This document shows positions 1 through 6,550 of a stretch of 18,046 nt of DNA, piece by piece (within the stretch, counting starts at the first letter, position 1; every line of letters begins with the position of its first letter). A program made the translations under genes and the position numbers. Source of the DNA: Syntrophobacterales bacterium (GTDB lineage: Bacteria; Desulfobacterota; Syntrophorhabdia; Syntrophorhabdales; WCHB1-27); assembly GCA_017881765.1 (NCBI GenBank), contig JADGQN010000044.1:1-18046 (forward strand), in the 5' to 3' direction. Under the pieces are notes generated by a model that was not told where the DNA came from, searched no databases, and worked only from the letters and a program-made list of their open reading frames with translations.

Positions 1-755
1 CTGTTCGTGGCAGGGTTGATCATTATCCATTTGTCTTTTGCTTTGTGGCAGCCCGCGTACGAGTGAAAACCCCTGTTTCCGACCTGCATGCGGATCTCTC
101 CCGACAGATGGTGAAGGAGAAGCGCTCCCAGGGCTTGCGTGGCGAAGGAGGCCGTATCGAAGAGCGATACGTCTATGGCCTGTCCCATCCCGGTCTTGTC
201 CCTGTGGTAGAGGGCTGTTAATACGCCGATAGTAGCCATGAGCCCCGTGCTCACGTCTATGTGCGTGATCGTCGTCTTGATGGGAGGATCACCGGGAAAT
301 CCATTGAGGAACATGCTGCCGGCCCGTGCTTGTGCTACAGCATCAAAACAGGGTTTTTCAGCATCTGGTCCCGTCTGTCCATAACCGGAGACAGCGGCTA
401 CGATGATTGAAGGATTAATCTCTTTCAAACGATCGTAGCTCACCTCCCGGGCAATGGGCGCACCGGGTGTGAAATTGTGGAGGAGCACGTCTGACCGCTT
501 TATCAGTTCCCGGAATATCTCCAGTCCTTCCGGTGTTTCCATCCGCAGCGTTACACCCTTCTTGTTGCGTCCGACGATTTTGTAAAGGAGCGTTTCTCCG
601 TCCGGTCCTGTCTGCCCCCACGTTCTGTCGGGGGCACCCTCCGGCTGTTCGATCCTGATTACCTCGGCTCCCAGGTCAGCCAGCATCATGCCGCACAGGG
701 GACATGCCTGAAAGCGGGAAAGATCAAGGACCCGCAGCCCTTCCAATGCTCGCAT
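1..755 (-). CDS. Family III CoA-transferase (CaiB/BaiF type), 3' end beyond window
   Basis: The product would move CoA between carboxylic acids in the cytoplasm, activating an imported acid without spending ATP. I translated 251 codons from the ATG at 755-753; the reading frame stays open to the window edge, so about 60% of a usual ~400-residue family member is visible. The N-terminus MRALEGLRVLDLSR, then MMLADLGAEVIRIEQPEG near residues 23-40, is the classic opening of this family. The segment HIDVSTGLMATIGVLTALYH near 165-184, followed by KTGMGQAIDVSLFD, carries the expected catalytic aspartate at about D167. An AGGAGG sits 9 nt before the ATG. It is the last visible gene of a minus-strand series with an amidohydrolase and a BKACE enzyme. 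The acid substrates are unknown. Confidence 0.93.
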   Translation of the reverse strand, partial: MRALEGLRVLDLSRFQACPLCGMMLADLGAEVIRIEQPEGAPDRTWGQTGPDGETLLYKIVGRNKKGVTLRMETPEGLEIFRELIKRSDVLLHNFTPGAPIAREVSYDRLKEINPSIIVAAVSGYGQTGPDAEKPCFDAVAQARAGSMFLNGFPGDPPIKTTITHIDVSTGLMATIGVLTALYHRDKTGMGQAIDVSLFDTASFATQALGALLLHHLSGEIRMQVGNRGFHSYAGCHKAKDKWIMINPATN

Positions 756-817
756 CGTTTTCAGCCTCCTCTTCAGACAAACATTATCTCACGCCCAGTC
801 GCTACGCTCCTTCGAGG

Positions 818-834
818 CCGCAGAGGGCACGGAG
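818..834. repeat. CCGCAGAGGGCACGGAG intergenic motif
   Basis: A 17-nt motif in the spacer between the amidohydrolase stop and the CoA-transferase start. From memory it resembles a CCACAGAGG-ACACGGAG-type intergenic repeat common in environmental bacterial genomes, but this window holds only one copy, so the resemblance cannot be tested here. Confidence 0.25.
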
Positions 835-865
835 TAAAACCTCGTAGAGGTAATACGAATTCTTT

Positions 866-900
866 TTTTGATTTTCCGGTGAGAGGCCGGAAAATCAAAA
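866..900. repeat. Perfect 14-bp inverted repeat between amidohydrolase and CoA-transferase
   Basis: The arms TTTTGATTTTCCGG (866-879) and CCGGAAAATCAAAA (887-900) are perfectly complementary around a 7-nt loop. The T-tract lies on the 5' side for plus-strand transcription and A residues follow the hairpin on the minus strand, so it does not fit a canonical intrinsic terminator in either direction. It lies between two co-directional genes and could be an mRNA processing or stability hairpin. Confidence 0.6.
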
Positions 901-949
901 CCGTCAGCCGCTTCGCGGCACGGTAATGCCTGCATGAGATTAGGATCTG

Positions 950-1945
950 TTACAACTTCAGTATTCTCTTCGCGTTCCCCTCGAAGATCTGTACTTTCTC
1001 CACTGCAGGTATGCTCATCTGTTCGACGGCAGCTATGGTCTGGCGTGTATACCTGTCTCCGCCCTCGCTGTCATAGGGCATATCAGTTGCAAAAAGTATG
1101 TGGTCGGCCCCGAAAAAGCTGTAGCCGCACATCAGGCTGGGCGTGCCTCCGTAAAGCGCCGTGTCAGCGTAAAACAGGCGAAAGTATTCTATGGGCGGCT
1201 TCGAGAGGCACTTCTTAAATTTTGCGTTGAGGCACTTTTCGGCATAGTCCTGACCGCCGATGATCCGCTCGGCAAAATAGGGCACCATGCCTCCGCAGTG
1301 GTGGGTGATCACCTTGAGCGTCGGGTACTTCTCCATAACCCCGCTGAAGACCAGTCTGGTCATGGCCGCAGTTGTTTCGTAGGGCCAGCCGAACATGCTG
1401 AATATCCAGTATTTGGAATGGTTCTCGCTGGCGTAATCCGTGAATCCGATTTCTCTTTTCGGGTGTATCCATATGGGCAGGTCATACGCAGCCATTTTTT
1501 CGTAGAGCGGCATAAATTCAGGCCGGTCCAGCGGCTTGTCCTTGGTCGGGCTGTAAAGCTGGATCCCTTTGAGGTGCAGTTCCTTTATCGCTCTGTCTGT
1601 CTCGGCGAGCGCGGCGTCGATGTTATTCATGGGGAGGCAAGCCGCGGCGCCGACGAACCTGTCCGGATATTTCGCGACCAGTTCCGCCATGGCGTCATTG
1701 GCTATCTTCGATAGCGTGACCGCTTCCTTGGGCGCTACGGCGTCCTCGAGGCCCGGCGAAGCGATAGTAAGTACCTGTCTGAGTCCCTCGTACTTGTCCA
1801 TGATCCGGAACCTTTCATCCAGGTCCCACAGGGTGGGGGTGGCATCAGTGACATCGCGCAGGTAGAATCTCTTCTTCGCCTTTTTGAAGAGTCTCTCCTT
1901 GTACTTGGCGGGCATGATATGGGGATAAATATCAATCTTCAACAC
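950..1945 (-). CDS. Amidohydrolase-2 family protein (ACMSD / resorcylate-decarboxylase-like)
   Basis: A cytoplasmic TIM-barrel protein of 331 residues, a normal length for the amidohydrolase-2 (PF04909) group, which includes metal-dependent decarboxylases and hydrolases of cyclic or enolic acids. Visible metal-site elements are H9 in DIYPHIMP, H161 in IWIHPK, H215/H216 in ITHHCGG and D288 in FATDMPYD. The usual N-terminal HxH is YPH here, so the first histidine is Tyr7. Translation starts at a GTG (1945-1943) preceded by a strong AGGAGGAG; there is no better in-frame start. The gene follows the BKACE gene, separated by a 132-bp repeat leader that ends 14 nt before this start. By context it may decarboxylate or hydrate an intermediate of the imported acid. 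The substrate is unknown. Confidence 0.88.
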   Translation of the reverse strand: MLKIDIYPHIMPAKYKERLFKKAKKRFYLRDVTDATPTLWDLDERFRIMDKYEGLRQVLTIASPGLEDAVAPKEAVTLSKIANDAMAELVAKYPDRFVGAAACLPMNNIDAALAETDRAIKELHLKGIQLYSPTKDKPLDRPEFMPLYEKMAAYDLPIWIHPKREIGFTDYASENHSKYWIFSMFGWPYETTAAMTRLVFSGVMEKYPTLKVITHHCGGMVPYFAERIIGGQDYAEKCLNAKFKKCLSKPPIEYFRLFYADTALYGGTPSLMCGYSFFGADHILFATDMPYDSEGGDRYTRQTIAAVEQMSIPAVEKVQIFEGNAKRILKL

Positions 1946-1959
1946 ACTCTCCTCCTCCT

Positions 1960-2091
1960 ATACCGATTTGCCTTCAAGCGTCTACCTTCGTTGCCCGTCG
2001 GCTTGTTCTTACTCGACGTACCCCCACAGGTACGCCTGCGTAGCCCAAGCCTCGGAGCGCCTCGGTATCCATCTTGAATCCAAATCGGTAT
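1960..2091 (-). repeat. Structured leader repeat, copy A
   Basis: A 132-bp element with perfect 11-nt terminal inverted repeats ATACCGATTTG / CAAATCGGTAT, extending to 19 nt with two mismatches. Read in the sense of the downstream amidohydrolase it is close to copy C through the segments CCGAGGCTTGGGCTACGCAG, TACGTCGAGTAAGAAC, CCGACGGGCAACGAAGGTA and CGCTTGAAGGCAAAT. An inner hairpin CGTACC / GGTACG occupies 2017-2034 with a 6-nt loop. The element ends 14 nt before the GTG start, directly abutting the Shine-Dalgarno sequence. I see no target-site duplication. Confidence 0.85.
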
Positions 2092-2132
2092 TGATGCAGT
2101 CATTCTAACAACTGCTTACTGATTACTATCGT

Positions 2133-3017
2133 TTACCTCTTAGACTCTGCCAGCGGCGGTATACCGAGCATCTGCCTCGCTTCGTCAGGCGTTGCGGGCG
2201 TGGAGCCGAGTTCTTTCGCTATGCGGACGGTTCTTGCCACAAGCTGCGCGTTGTTCTTTGCCAGTTCGCCTTTTCTGTAATGAATGTTATCCTCGAACCC
2301 GACGCGGCAATGGCCGCCGAGCAGTATCGACAATGTAGTCGCGGGTAGCTGATCGAGGCCTATCCCTATCATGCTGAACATGCTATCCGGCGGCATCTGC
2401 TCGATCTGGTATACCAGCGCCTGGGGCCTGAACCTGATGGCGTTCTGGTTGATCCTGTGCATGCCCATGATGAAGCTCATCCAGTAGGGTTTTTTGAGGA
2501 GCCCCTTCTCCGCCAGCGCGTAAACGTCCTCCATCATCACCATGTTGTAGACCTCGAGCTCGGGCTTGATGCCTCTTTCCATCATTGTCCTCGCCTGATC
2601 CTCGATCCAATGGCGTGGCCGGCAGTTTATGCGTGTCTCACCCTTTCGCAAGAGCACGCCCACGCCCATGCTGAGGCTCGCCATTTCAGGGTTGGTCTCA
2701 ATAGAGCGTATGCCGTCGTCGATTGTTGTGCCAGGCTTCATGCCGGGTGCCGTGCTGTGCTGAATGATGATGTCGCATCCTTTTTCTCGGATCAGGCGGT
2801 CGGCCTCCCGAAAGACCTCAGGGTTGTTTGACGGCGCGCCCTGCGCGTCCCGGCAGTGGATGTGGGCGATGGCCGCACCCTCGTTCCAGCACTCGTAGAC
2901 AGTGTCAGCGATCTCCTGTGGTGAGTAAGGCAACGCCGGGTTTGCTTCCTTACCCTGGAAATTACTAGACGGCGAAACCGTAATGATCAGCCTTTCACTG
3001 GTTCTCATCTCTTTCAT
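2133..3017 (-). CDS. BKACE-family beta-keto acid cleavage enzyme (DUF849)
   Basis: Enzymes of this family are zinc TIM barrels that condense a beta-keto acid with acetyl-CoA and cleave it to acetoacetate plus a new acyl-CoA, as in Kce of lysine fermentation. The 294-residue product carries the metal-binding HIH at residues 52-54 in AHIHCRD, and the signature HCRVGFEDN with R238, E242 and D243 matching the Arg/Glu/Asp set of Kce. Other family blocks are IIIQHSTAPG near 83-92 and GHCRVGFEDNIHY near 235-247. I chose the ATG at 3017 because GAGGAGG lies 6-7 nt upstream. An in-frame ATG 15 nt earlier (3032) overlaps the permease stop and has no such site. It follows the TRAP permease with an 11-nt gap, so the transporter probably delivers its substrate or a precursor. 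Confidence 0.92.
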   Translation of the reverse strand: MKEMRTSERLIITVSPSSNFQGKEANPALPYSPQEIADTVYECWNEGAAIAHIHCRDAQGAPSNNPEVFREADRLIREKGCDIIIQHSTAPGMKPGTTIDDGIRSIETNPEMASLSMGVGVLLRKGETRINCRPRHWIEDQARTMMERGIKPELEVYNMVMMEDVYALAEKGLLKKPYWMSFIMGMHRINQNAIRFRPQALVYQIEQMPPDSMFSMIGIGLDQLPATTLSILLGGHCRVGFEDNIHYRKGELAKNNAQLVARTVRIAKELGSTPATPDEARQMLGIPPLAESKR

Positions 3018-3028
3018 TATGAGCCTCC

Positions 3029-4912
3029 TCAAGAACCTCGGGAACCTGCAGTTACGTCCTCAACGACCGGGTCTCTTGCGGCTTTGACGTGGAGCAGCAC
3101 CTGCGCCGCTATCACGGCGATGGCGACCAGGCGTATCACGAGGCTCGGGTAGATCATGCTCACGCCAGCTGCCATGAACAACACCCTCTGCCACCAGACG
3201 ACGCTTTTTCGAAGATAACCTTCAAATCCGATGGCTATCGCGTAAAGCCCTATTGCCATTGCCGCCGCCGCAATAATTGTCTGCATAATCGTGCCGTTCA
3301 AAATCAAGGCGGGATTATAGACGAACGCAAACGGCACCACGAAAAAGCCCGCGCCGAACCGAACGGCGTGCAGCCCTGCTTTAACCGGTGAACATTTGGC
3401 AATGGCCGACGCCACATAGGCTGCGACGCATACCGGCGGAGTGATAAAGGCTGACATTGCGGTCCAGAAGACGAACAGGTGGGCGGCAAGAATGGGAACC
3501 CCTATCTTTGTCAGGGCTGGGGCAACGGTGATGGCAACAAATATATAACTCGGGATAGAGCCGATCCCCATACCGAATACGAAGCAGGCTGCTGCCGCGA
3601 GAAAGAGCAGAATAAACAGGTTCTGGCTCGATAGCTCTACGATGAAGCTGGAAATAGACGTTGCAAGGCCTGTTATGGAAACAGACGCCATCATGATCCC
3701 TGCCATGGCGCAGGCGAGCCCCACGACAACGGCACTCTCCGCGGCGCTTTCCAATGCGTCGCCGAGCTGTTTCCAGGAAAGACGGGTCGCTTTTCTGAAG
3801 AGCGTGATGATCACCATACAGATGCCCGCCCAGAGGCCTGACACGGCTGGGGGATAGCCGCGGCCGAAAAGCAGGAAAAGAAGTATCGGAATCGGGATCA
3901 GCTTCCACCAGCCTTCTCTGAGGGTGCGCCAGAAGGTCGGCATTTCCGCAACGGGTATCCTCAGTATTTTCTCACGCGCGGAGTGCAGGTCGACCTGGAC
4001 GATGAGAAAGTAGTAATAGAGGAAAGCAGGCAGGAAGGAGACGAGAGCAACGCGTGCGTATGGAATGCCGAGCCACTCTGCCATGATGAACGCGACCGCG
4101 CCCATGACGGGAGGCATGATCGTTGCGCCGCTCGACGCGGTTGCCTCAATGCCCGCGGCGACCTCCGAACTGTAGCCGGTCGATTTCATGAGTGGTATGG
4201 TAAAGGAACCTGTTACGGCGACGTCGGACGCAGGGCTGCCGGAGAGCATGCCGTAGAGACCGCTTGCTATGACGGCCGATTTTGCGCCGCCGCCTCTGAC
4301 GCGTCCTGCCATGGAGAGGGCCATGTTGATCAGTACCCGACCACTTCCGGTGGTGATGAGTAACTGTCCAAAGAGCAAGAAGCCTATGATGATGGTGGCG
4401 GCTATGTTCAAAGGTAGGCTGAAGACGCCTTCCGGCTGCATATAGGCCATCGCGCCAACCCTCTCCAAGGAATAGCCCCTGCCGAAGAGGATGCTTGGCA
4501 GATAAGCACTGAGGAGGGGATGGAGGATGAAAAAGAGCGTGAGGCAGGTGACGATCAGGCCCATGCTCCTGCGCAAGCCTTCGAGAAGCGAAATCACGAG
4601 GGCAGCGGCCAGCACCAACTCATACGACTGGATTTCACTTGCGCTATGGAGCAGCCAATCCTTATAGAAAAAGAGAACGTATACGCAGGGTGCGACGCCG
4701 AGAAGCATCAGTATCCAGTCATACCAGCGCACACCCGGCTTCTTCTTGTCTGCGGGATGGGTAAGGTAGGTGAGCATGAAAAGCAGCCCCATGAATATGC
4801 CCTGGTGCTGGTTGGGCGCTATGTCCAGGCCGAGATAGTCAGTCCCGTGGGATATATAAAGGGCGGACCACGCTGATAACATGATCCCGACTACCCTGAC
4901 GACTCTTTTCAT
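3029..4912 (-). CDS. TRAP transporter fused permease (4TM/12TM)
   Basis: An inner-membrane permease of 627 residues that joins the small DctQ-like and large DctM-like TRAP subunits, the form that normally works with TAXI receptors to import organic acids with a sodium or proton gradient. Hydrophobic segments run through nearly the whole length: about four in residues 1-135, then a long array from about 165 to 610. The transport-domain signature is visible as SGSPASDVAVTGSFTIP near 224-240 and ATASSGATIMPPVMGAVAF near 257-275. The start ATG at 4912 has AGGGAG about 7 nt upstream. The receptor gene ends 44 nt upstream and the BKACE gene begins 11 nt downstream, so the three are very likely one transcript. 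Confidence 0.95.
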   Translation of the reverse strand: MKRVVRVVGIMLSAWSALYISHGTDYLGLDIAPNQHQGIFMGLLFMLTYLTHPADKKKPGVRWYDWILMLLGVAPCVYVLFFYKDWLLHSASEIQSYELVLAAALVISLLEGLRRSMGLIVTCLTLFFILHPLLSAYLPSILFGRGYSLERVGAMAYMQPEGVFSLPLNIAATIIIGFLLFGQLLITTGSGRVLINMALSMAGRVRGGGAKSAVIASGLYGMLSGSPASDVAVTGSFTIPLMKSTGYSSEVAAGIEATASSGATIMPPVMGAVAFIMAEWLGIPYARVALVSFLPAFLYYYFLIVQVDLHSAREKILRIPVAEMPTFWRTLREGWWKLIPIPILLFLLFGRGYPPAVSGLWAGICMVIITLFRKATRLSWKQLGDALESAAESAVVVGLACAMAGIMMASVSITGLATSISSFIVELSSQNLFILLFLAAAACFVFGMGIGSIPSYIFVAITVAPALTKIGVPILAAHLFVFWTAMSAFITPPVCVAAYVASAIAKCSPVKAGLHAVRFGAGFFVVPFAFVYNPALILNGTIMQTIIAAAAMAIGLYAIAIGFEGYLRKSVVWWQRVLFMAAGVSMIYPSLVIRLVAIAVIAAQVLLHVKAARDPVVEDVTAGSRGS

Positions 4913-4956
4913 ACACGTGCTCCCTGGATGGCCCCCGAATGGCTCCCGTGCGGCCC

Positions 4957-5997
4957 CTACATAGCTCCTAGTTCCTTTAATAGTCTTTGTTGCGTCTTCT
5001 CCAGTTCCGGGGTCCAGAGCTTCTTCTCCTTGTAATACCTGATTGCGCCGGGGTGGAAGGGAAGCACGGCAGTCTTCAATGGATTGGCCAGGTACGGCTT
5101 TGCCTCATAATGGAATGCGTAAAGCTCGTCCAGGTGACCAAAGAATGTCTTCATGACGTCGTAGACAAAGTCATCCGGCAAATCGGTGCGCGTGAGGAAG
5201 TTATGCGGGATACCCACGGTGGGCAGATCCTTATTGTCGACCATCTTTCCGTAGAACTCCGCGTATAGGACTGTCTCTTGCGCATACAGTATCTTGGCAA
5301 GAACTGACGGATAGGTTTTTGGATCGCCCGCGATAAGGCGTATGGGTACCGCGATGTTGAGTTCCTCCGCCCACGCTGTTTTTCCTATGCTCGGAAAGAG
5401 CACGATAAATGCATCGATCTTGTTTTCCGGAAGTGAATCCTGAGCCACTTTGGGACCCGAAAAGGTAATATCCTTGATATCCTTTGTGGTCATATGGGCT
5501 GCCTGCAAGAGCATCTCACCGCACGCAGTGAACGTCATGTTTGAGGGCATGGTGAACATGACTCGCTTGCCTTTCAGGTCCGTGGTAGTCTTTATGCCTG
5601 AGTCAGCGCGGACCACAAAGGCGGTCGGCGGCGTGGAGCCGGAGAAAAGCAGGCGCACCTTATTCTTCCCGAACTGCTTGTAATTGCCCAGGCCTCGCGC
5701 CGCGTCGTAGGTAAGATCAGCCTGTGCCATGGCCAGCTCAACATCGCCTTTAGCGAGAAGCGTGAGGTTCTTGCCGAAAAGACCGCTTTCAGCGACCGAT
5801 TTTATCTTCAAGTACTTCGTCAACACGTTTGCCATGCCTGTTGCCACAGCATGCATGCCGCCGCCGGGAGAGCCACCGGCGATGGAGATCGTCTTGGGCC
5901 AGTTTTGCGGCGCCTGAGCTGAGACGAGCGTGACGCGGAAGACAAGTGAAAAGAGTATCGCGAACCAGACCACTCTTAAGTTCACCATTCTCATCAT
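4957..5997 (-). CDS. TAXI-family TRAP transporter solute receptor
   Basis: A periplasmic solute-binding protein of 346 residues. The N-terminus has a hydrophobic signal peptide (about residues 8-27, VVWFAILFSLVFRVTLVSA) with likely cleavage after VSA near residue 27. The mature part opens with ISIAGGSPGGGMHAVATGMA near 37-56, the TAXI (PF16868) hallmark, and later has TDLKGKRVMF and DAFIVLFPSIG, which are typical of the family. AAGGAGG lies 6 nt before the first of two adjacent ATG codons (5997). It pairs with the fused permease directly downstream. It is the first gene of the minus-strand series and diverges from the ferredoxin gene, so its promoter should be in 5998-6174. TAXI receptors bind carboxylates; the specific ligand cannot be read. 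Confidence 0.94.
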   Translation of the reverse strand: MMRMVNLRVVWFAILFSLVFRVTLVSAQAPQNWPKTISIAGGSPGGGMHAVATGMANVLTKYLKIKSVAESGLFGKNLTLLAKGDVELAMAQADLTYDAARGLGNYKQFGKNKVRLLFSGSTPPTAFVVRADSGIKTTTDLKGKRVMFTMPSNMTFTACGEMLLQAAHMTTKDIKDITFSGPKVAQDSLPENKIDAFIVLFPSIGKTAWAEELNIAVPIRLIAGDPKTYPSVLAKILYAQETVLYAEFYGKMVDNKDLPTVGIPHNFLTRTDLPDDFVYDVMKTFFGHLDELYAFHYEAKPYLANPLKTAVLPFHPGAIRYYKEKKLWTPELEKTQQRLLKELGAM

Positions 5998-6174
5998 TGC
6001 GAACCTCCTTGTCGTGAGTTTGTCTTACAACAATTACCCTATCTTTGCAGGCTTTTGCAAGGATTAATTTTCTGGTTCGCAGGGGCAGAAAGGGATGTGG
6101 CAGACATGGGTCGGCCCGGACTTGAAAGGAGGGCGCCTGTCATGTTCTACTTTGGGGCTAGGAGAGGAAATACT
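5998..6174. promoter_or_regulatory. Divergent control region between receptor and ferredoxin genes
   Basis: This 177-bp spacer separates oppositely transcribed genes and must hold promoters for one or both. I could not find a convincing -35/-10 pair in either direction. A short direct repeat, TTTGCAGGCT then TTTGCAAGGA (about 6044-6063), has a 10-nt period and could be an operator. A second good ribosome-binding site (AAAGGAGG near 6124-6131) precedes an ATG at 6142 that would extend the ferredoxin by 11 residues. Confidence 0.35.
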
Positions 6175-6393
6175 ATGGCAATAGATGCATTAGTGGAGGG
6201 ACGCTGTACCGGCTGCGGGATCTGTTTTTCTGCCTGTCCGCAGGATGTGTTTCGCCTGGACCCGAAGACCGGTAAGGCAGTAATCACCTATCCCGCTGAC
6301 TGTGTCGCCTGTTGGAGTTGCGAAATGTTCTGCCCTGTTCATTGCATAAAGGTATCCGAACCACGACCGCGGAAATTACCCGCACCGTATTGA
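6175..6393 (+). CDS. 2x[4Fe-4S] ferredoxin-type electron carrier
   Basis: A 72-residue cytoplasmic iron-sulfur protein. Two complete CxxCxxCxxxCP motifs are visible, Cys11-14-17-21 (CTGCGICFSACP) and Cys43-46-49-53 (CVACWSCEMFCP), so it should hold two [4Fe-4S] clusters. A ninth cysteine, C57, follows in CPVHC. I chose the ATG at 6175, preceded by AGGAGAGG at spacing 5-7, which leaves the usual ten residues before the first cysteine. The ATG at 6142 also has an AGGAGG and would add MFYFGARRGNT. The next gene downstream is an FAD-binding oxidoreductase; the pair resembles AprB/AprA-like or fumarate-reductase-like redox couples, with the ferredoxin passing electrons to or from the flavoprotein. 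No membrane anchor is encoded beside them. Confidence 0.92.
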   Translation: MAIDALVEGRCTGCGICFSACPQDVFRLDPKTGKAVITYPADCVACWSCEMFCPVHCIKVSEPRPRKLPAPY

Positions 6394-6412
6394 TCAGGTA
6401 AAGAACAGGGTC

Positions 6413-6486
6413 AAGGGGCATGGGTCAAGGGTCACGGGAAAACCGTAGAACGTACGCCTTCGGCTGGGACGACCGCGCTTCGCGCT
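6413..6486. repeat. Intergenic repeat module, copy 1 (GGGTCA tract plus shared 20-mer)
   Basis: The ferredoxin-flavoprotein spacer begins with a GGTCAAGG...GGGTCAAGGGTCACGGGAAAACC tract and then holds GGACGACCGCGCTTCGCGCT at 6467-6486. Both parts recur in the same order and orientation at 12699-12771. The GCGC-TT-CGCG core can form a small hairpin. The module is not coding; its role is unknown. Confidence 0.6.
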
Positions 6487-6550
6487 CGCATGTGGGACGA
6501 CACTGCGGTACCTTGGCAAGTAAGTACCAACCTAAAAGGAGAAATACGAA

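Noticed and set aside
866..900. Intrinsic terminator
   Set aside because: The stem is perfect but no U-run follows it on either strand.
1100..1714. 204-codon open frame on the plus strand
   Set aside because: It is antisense to the amidohydrolase, which has full family motifs; no independent domain or ribosome-binding site.
6055..6174. Longer ferredoxin from an ATG at 6055
   Set aside because: It adds 40 residues with no family match, while good ribosome-binding sites precede the ATGs at 6175 and 6142.
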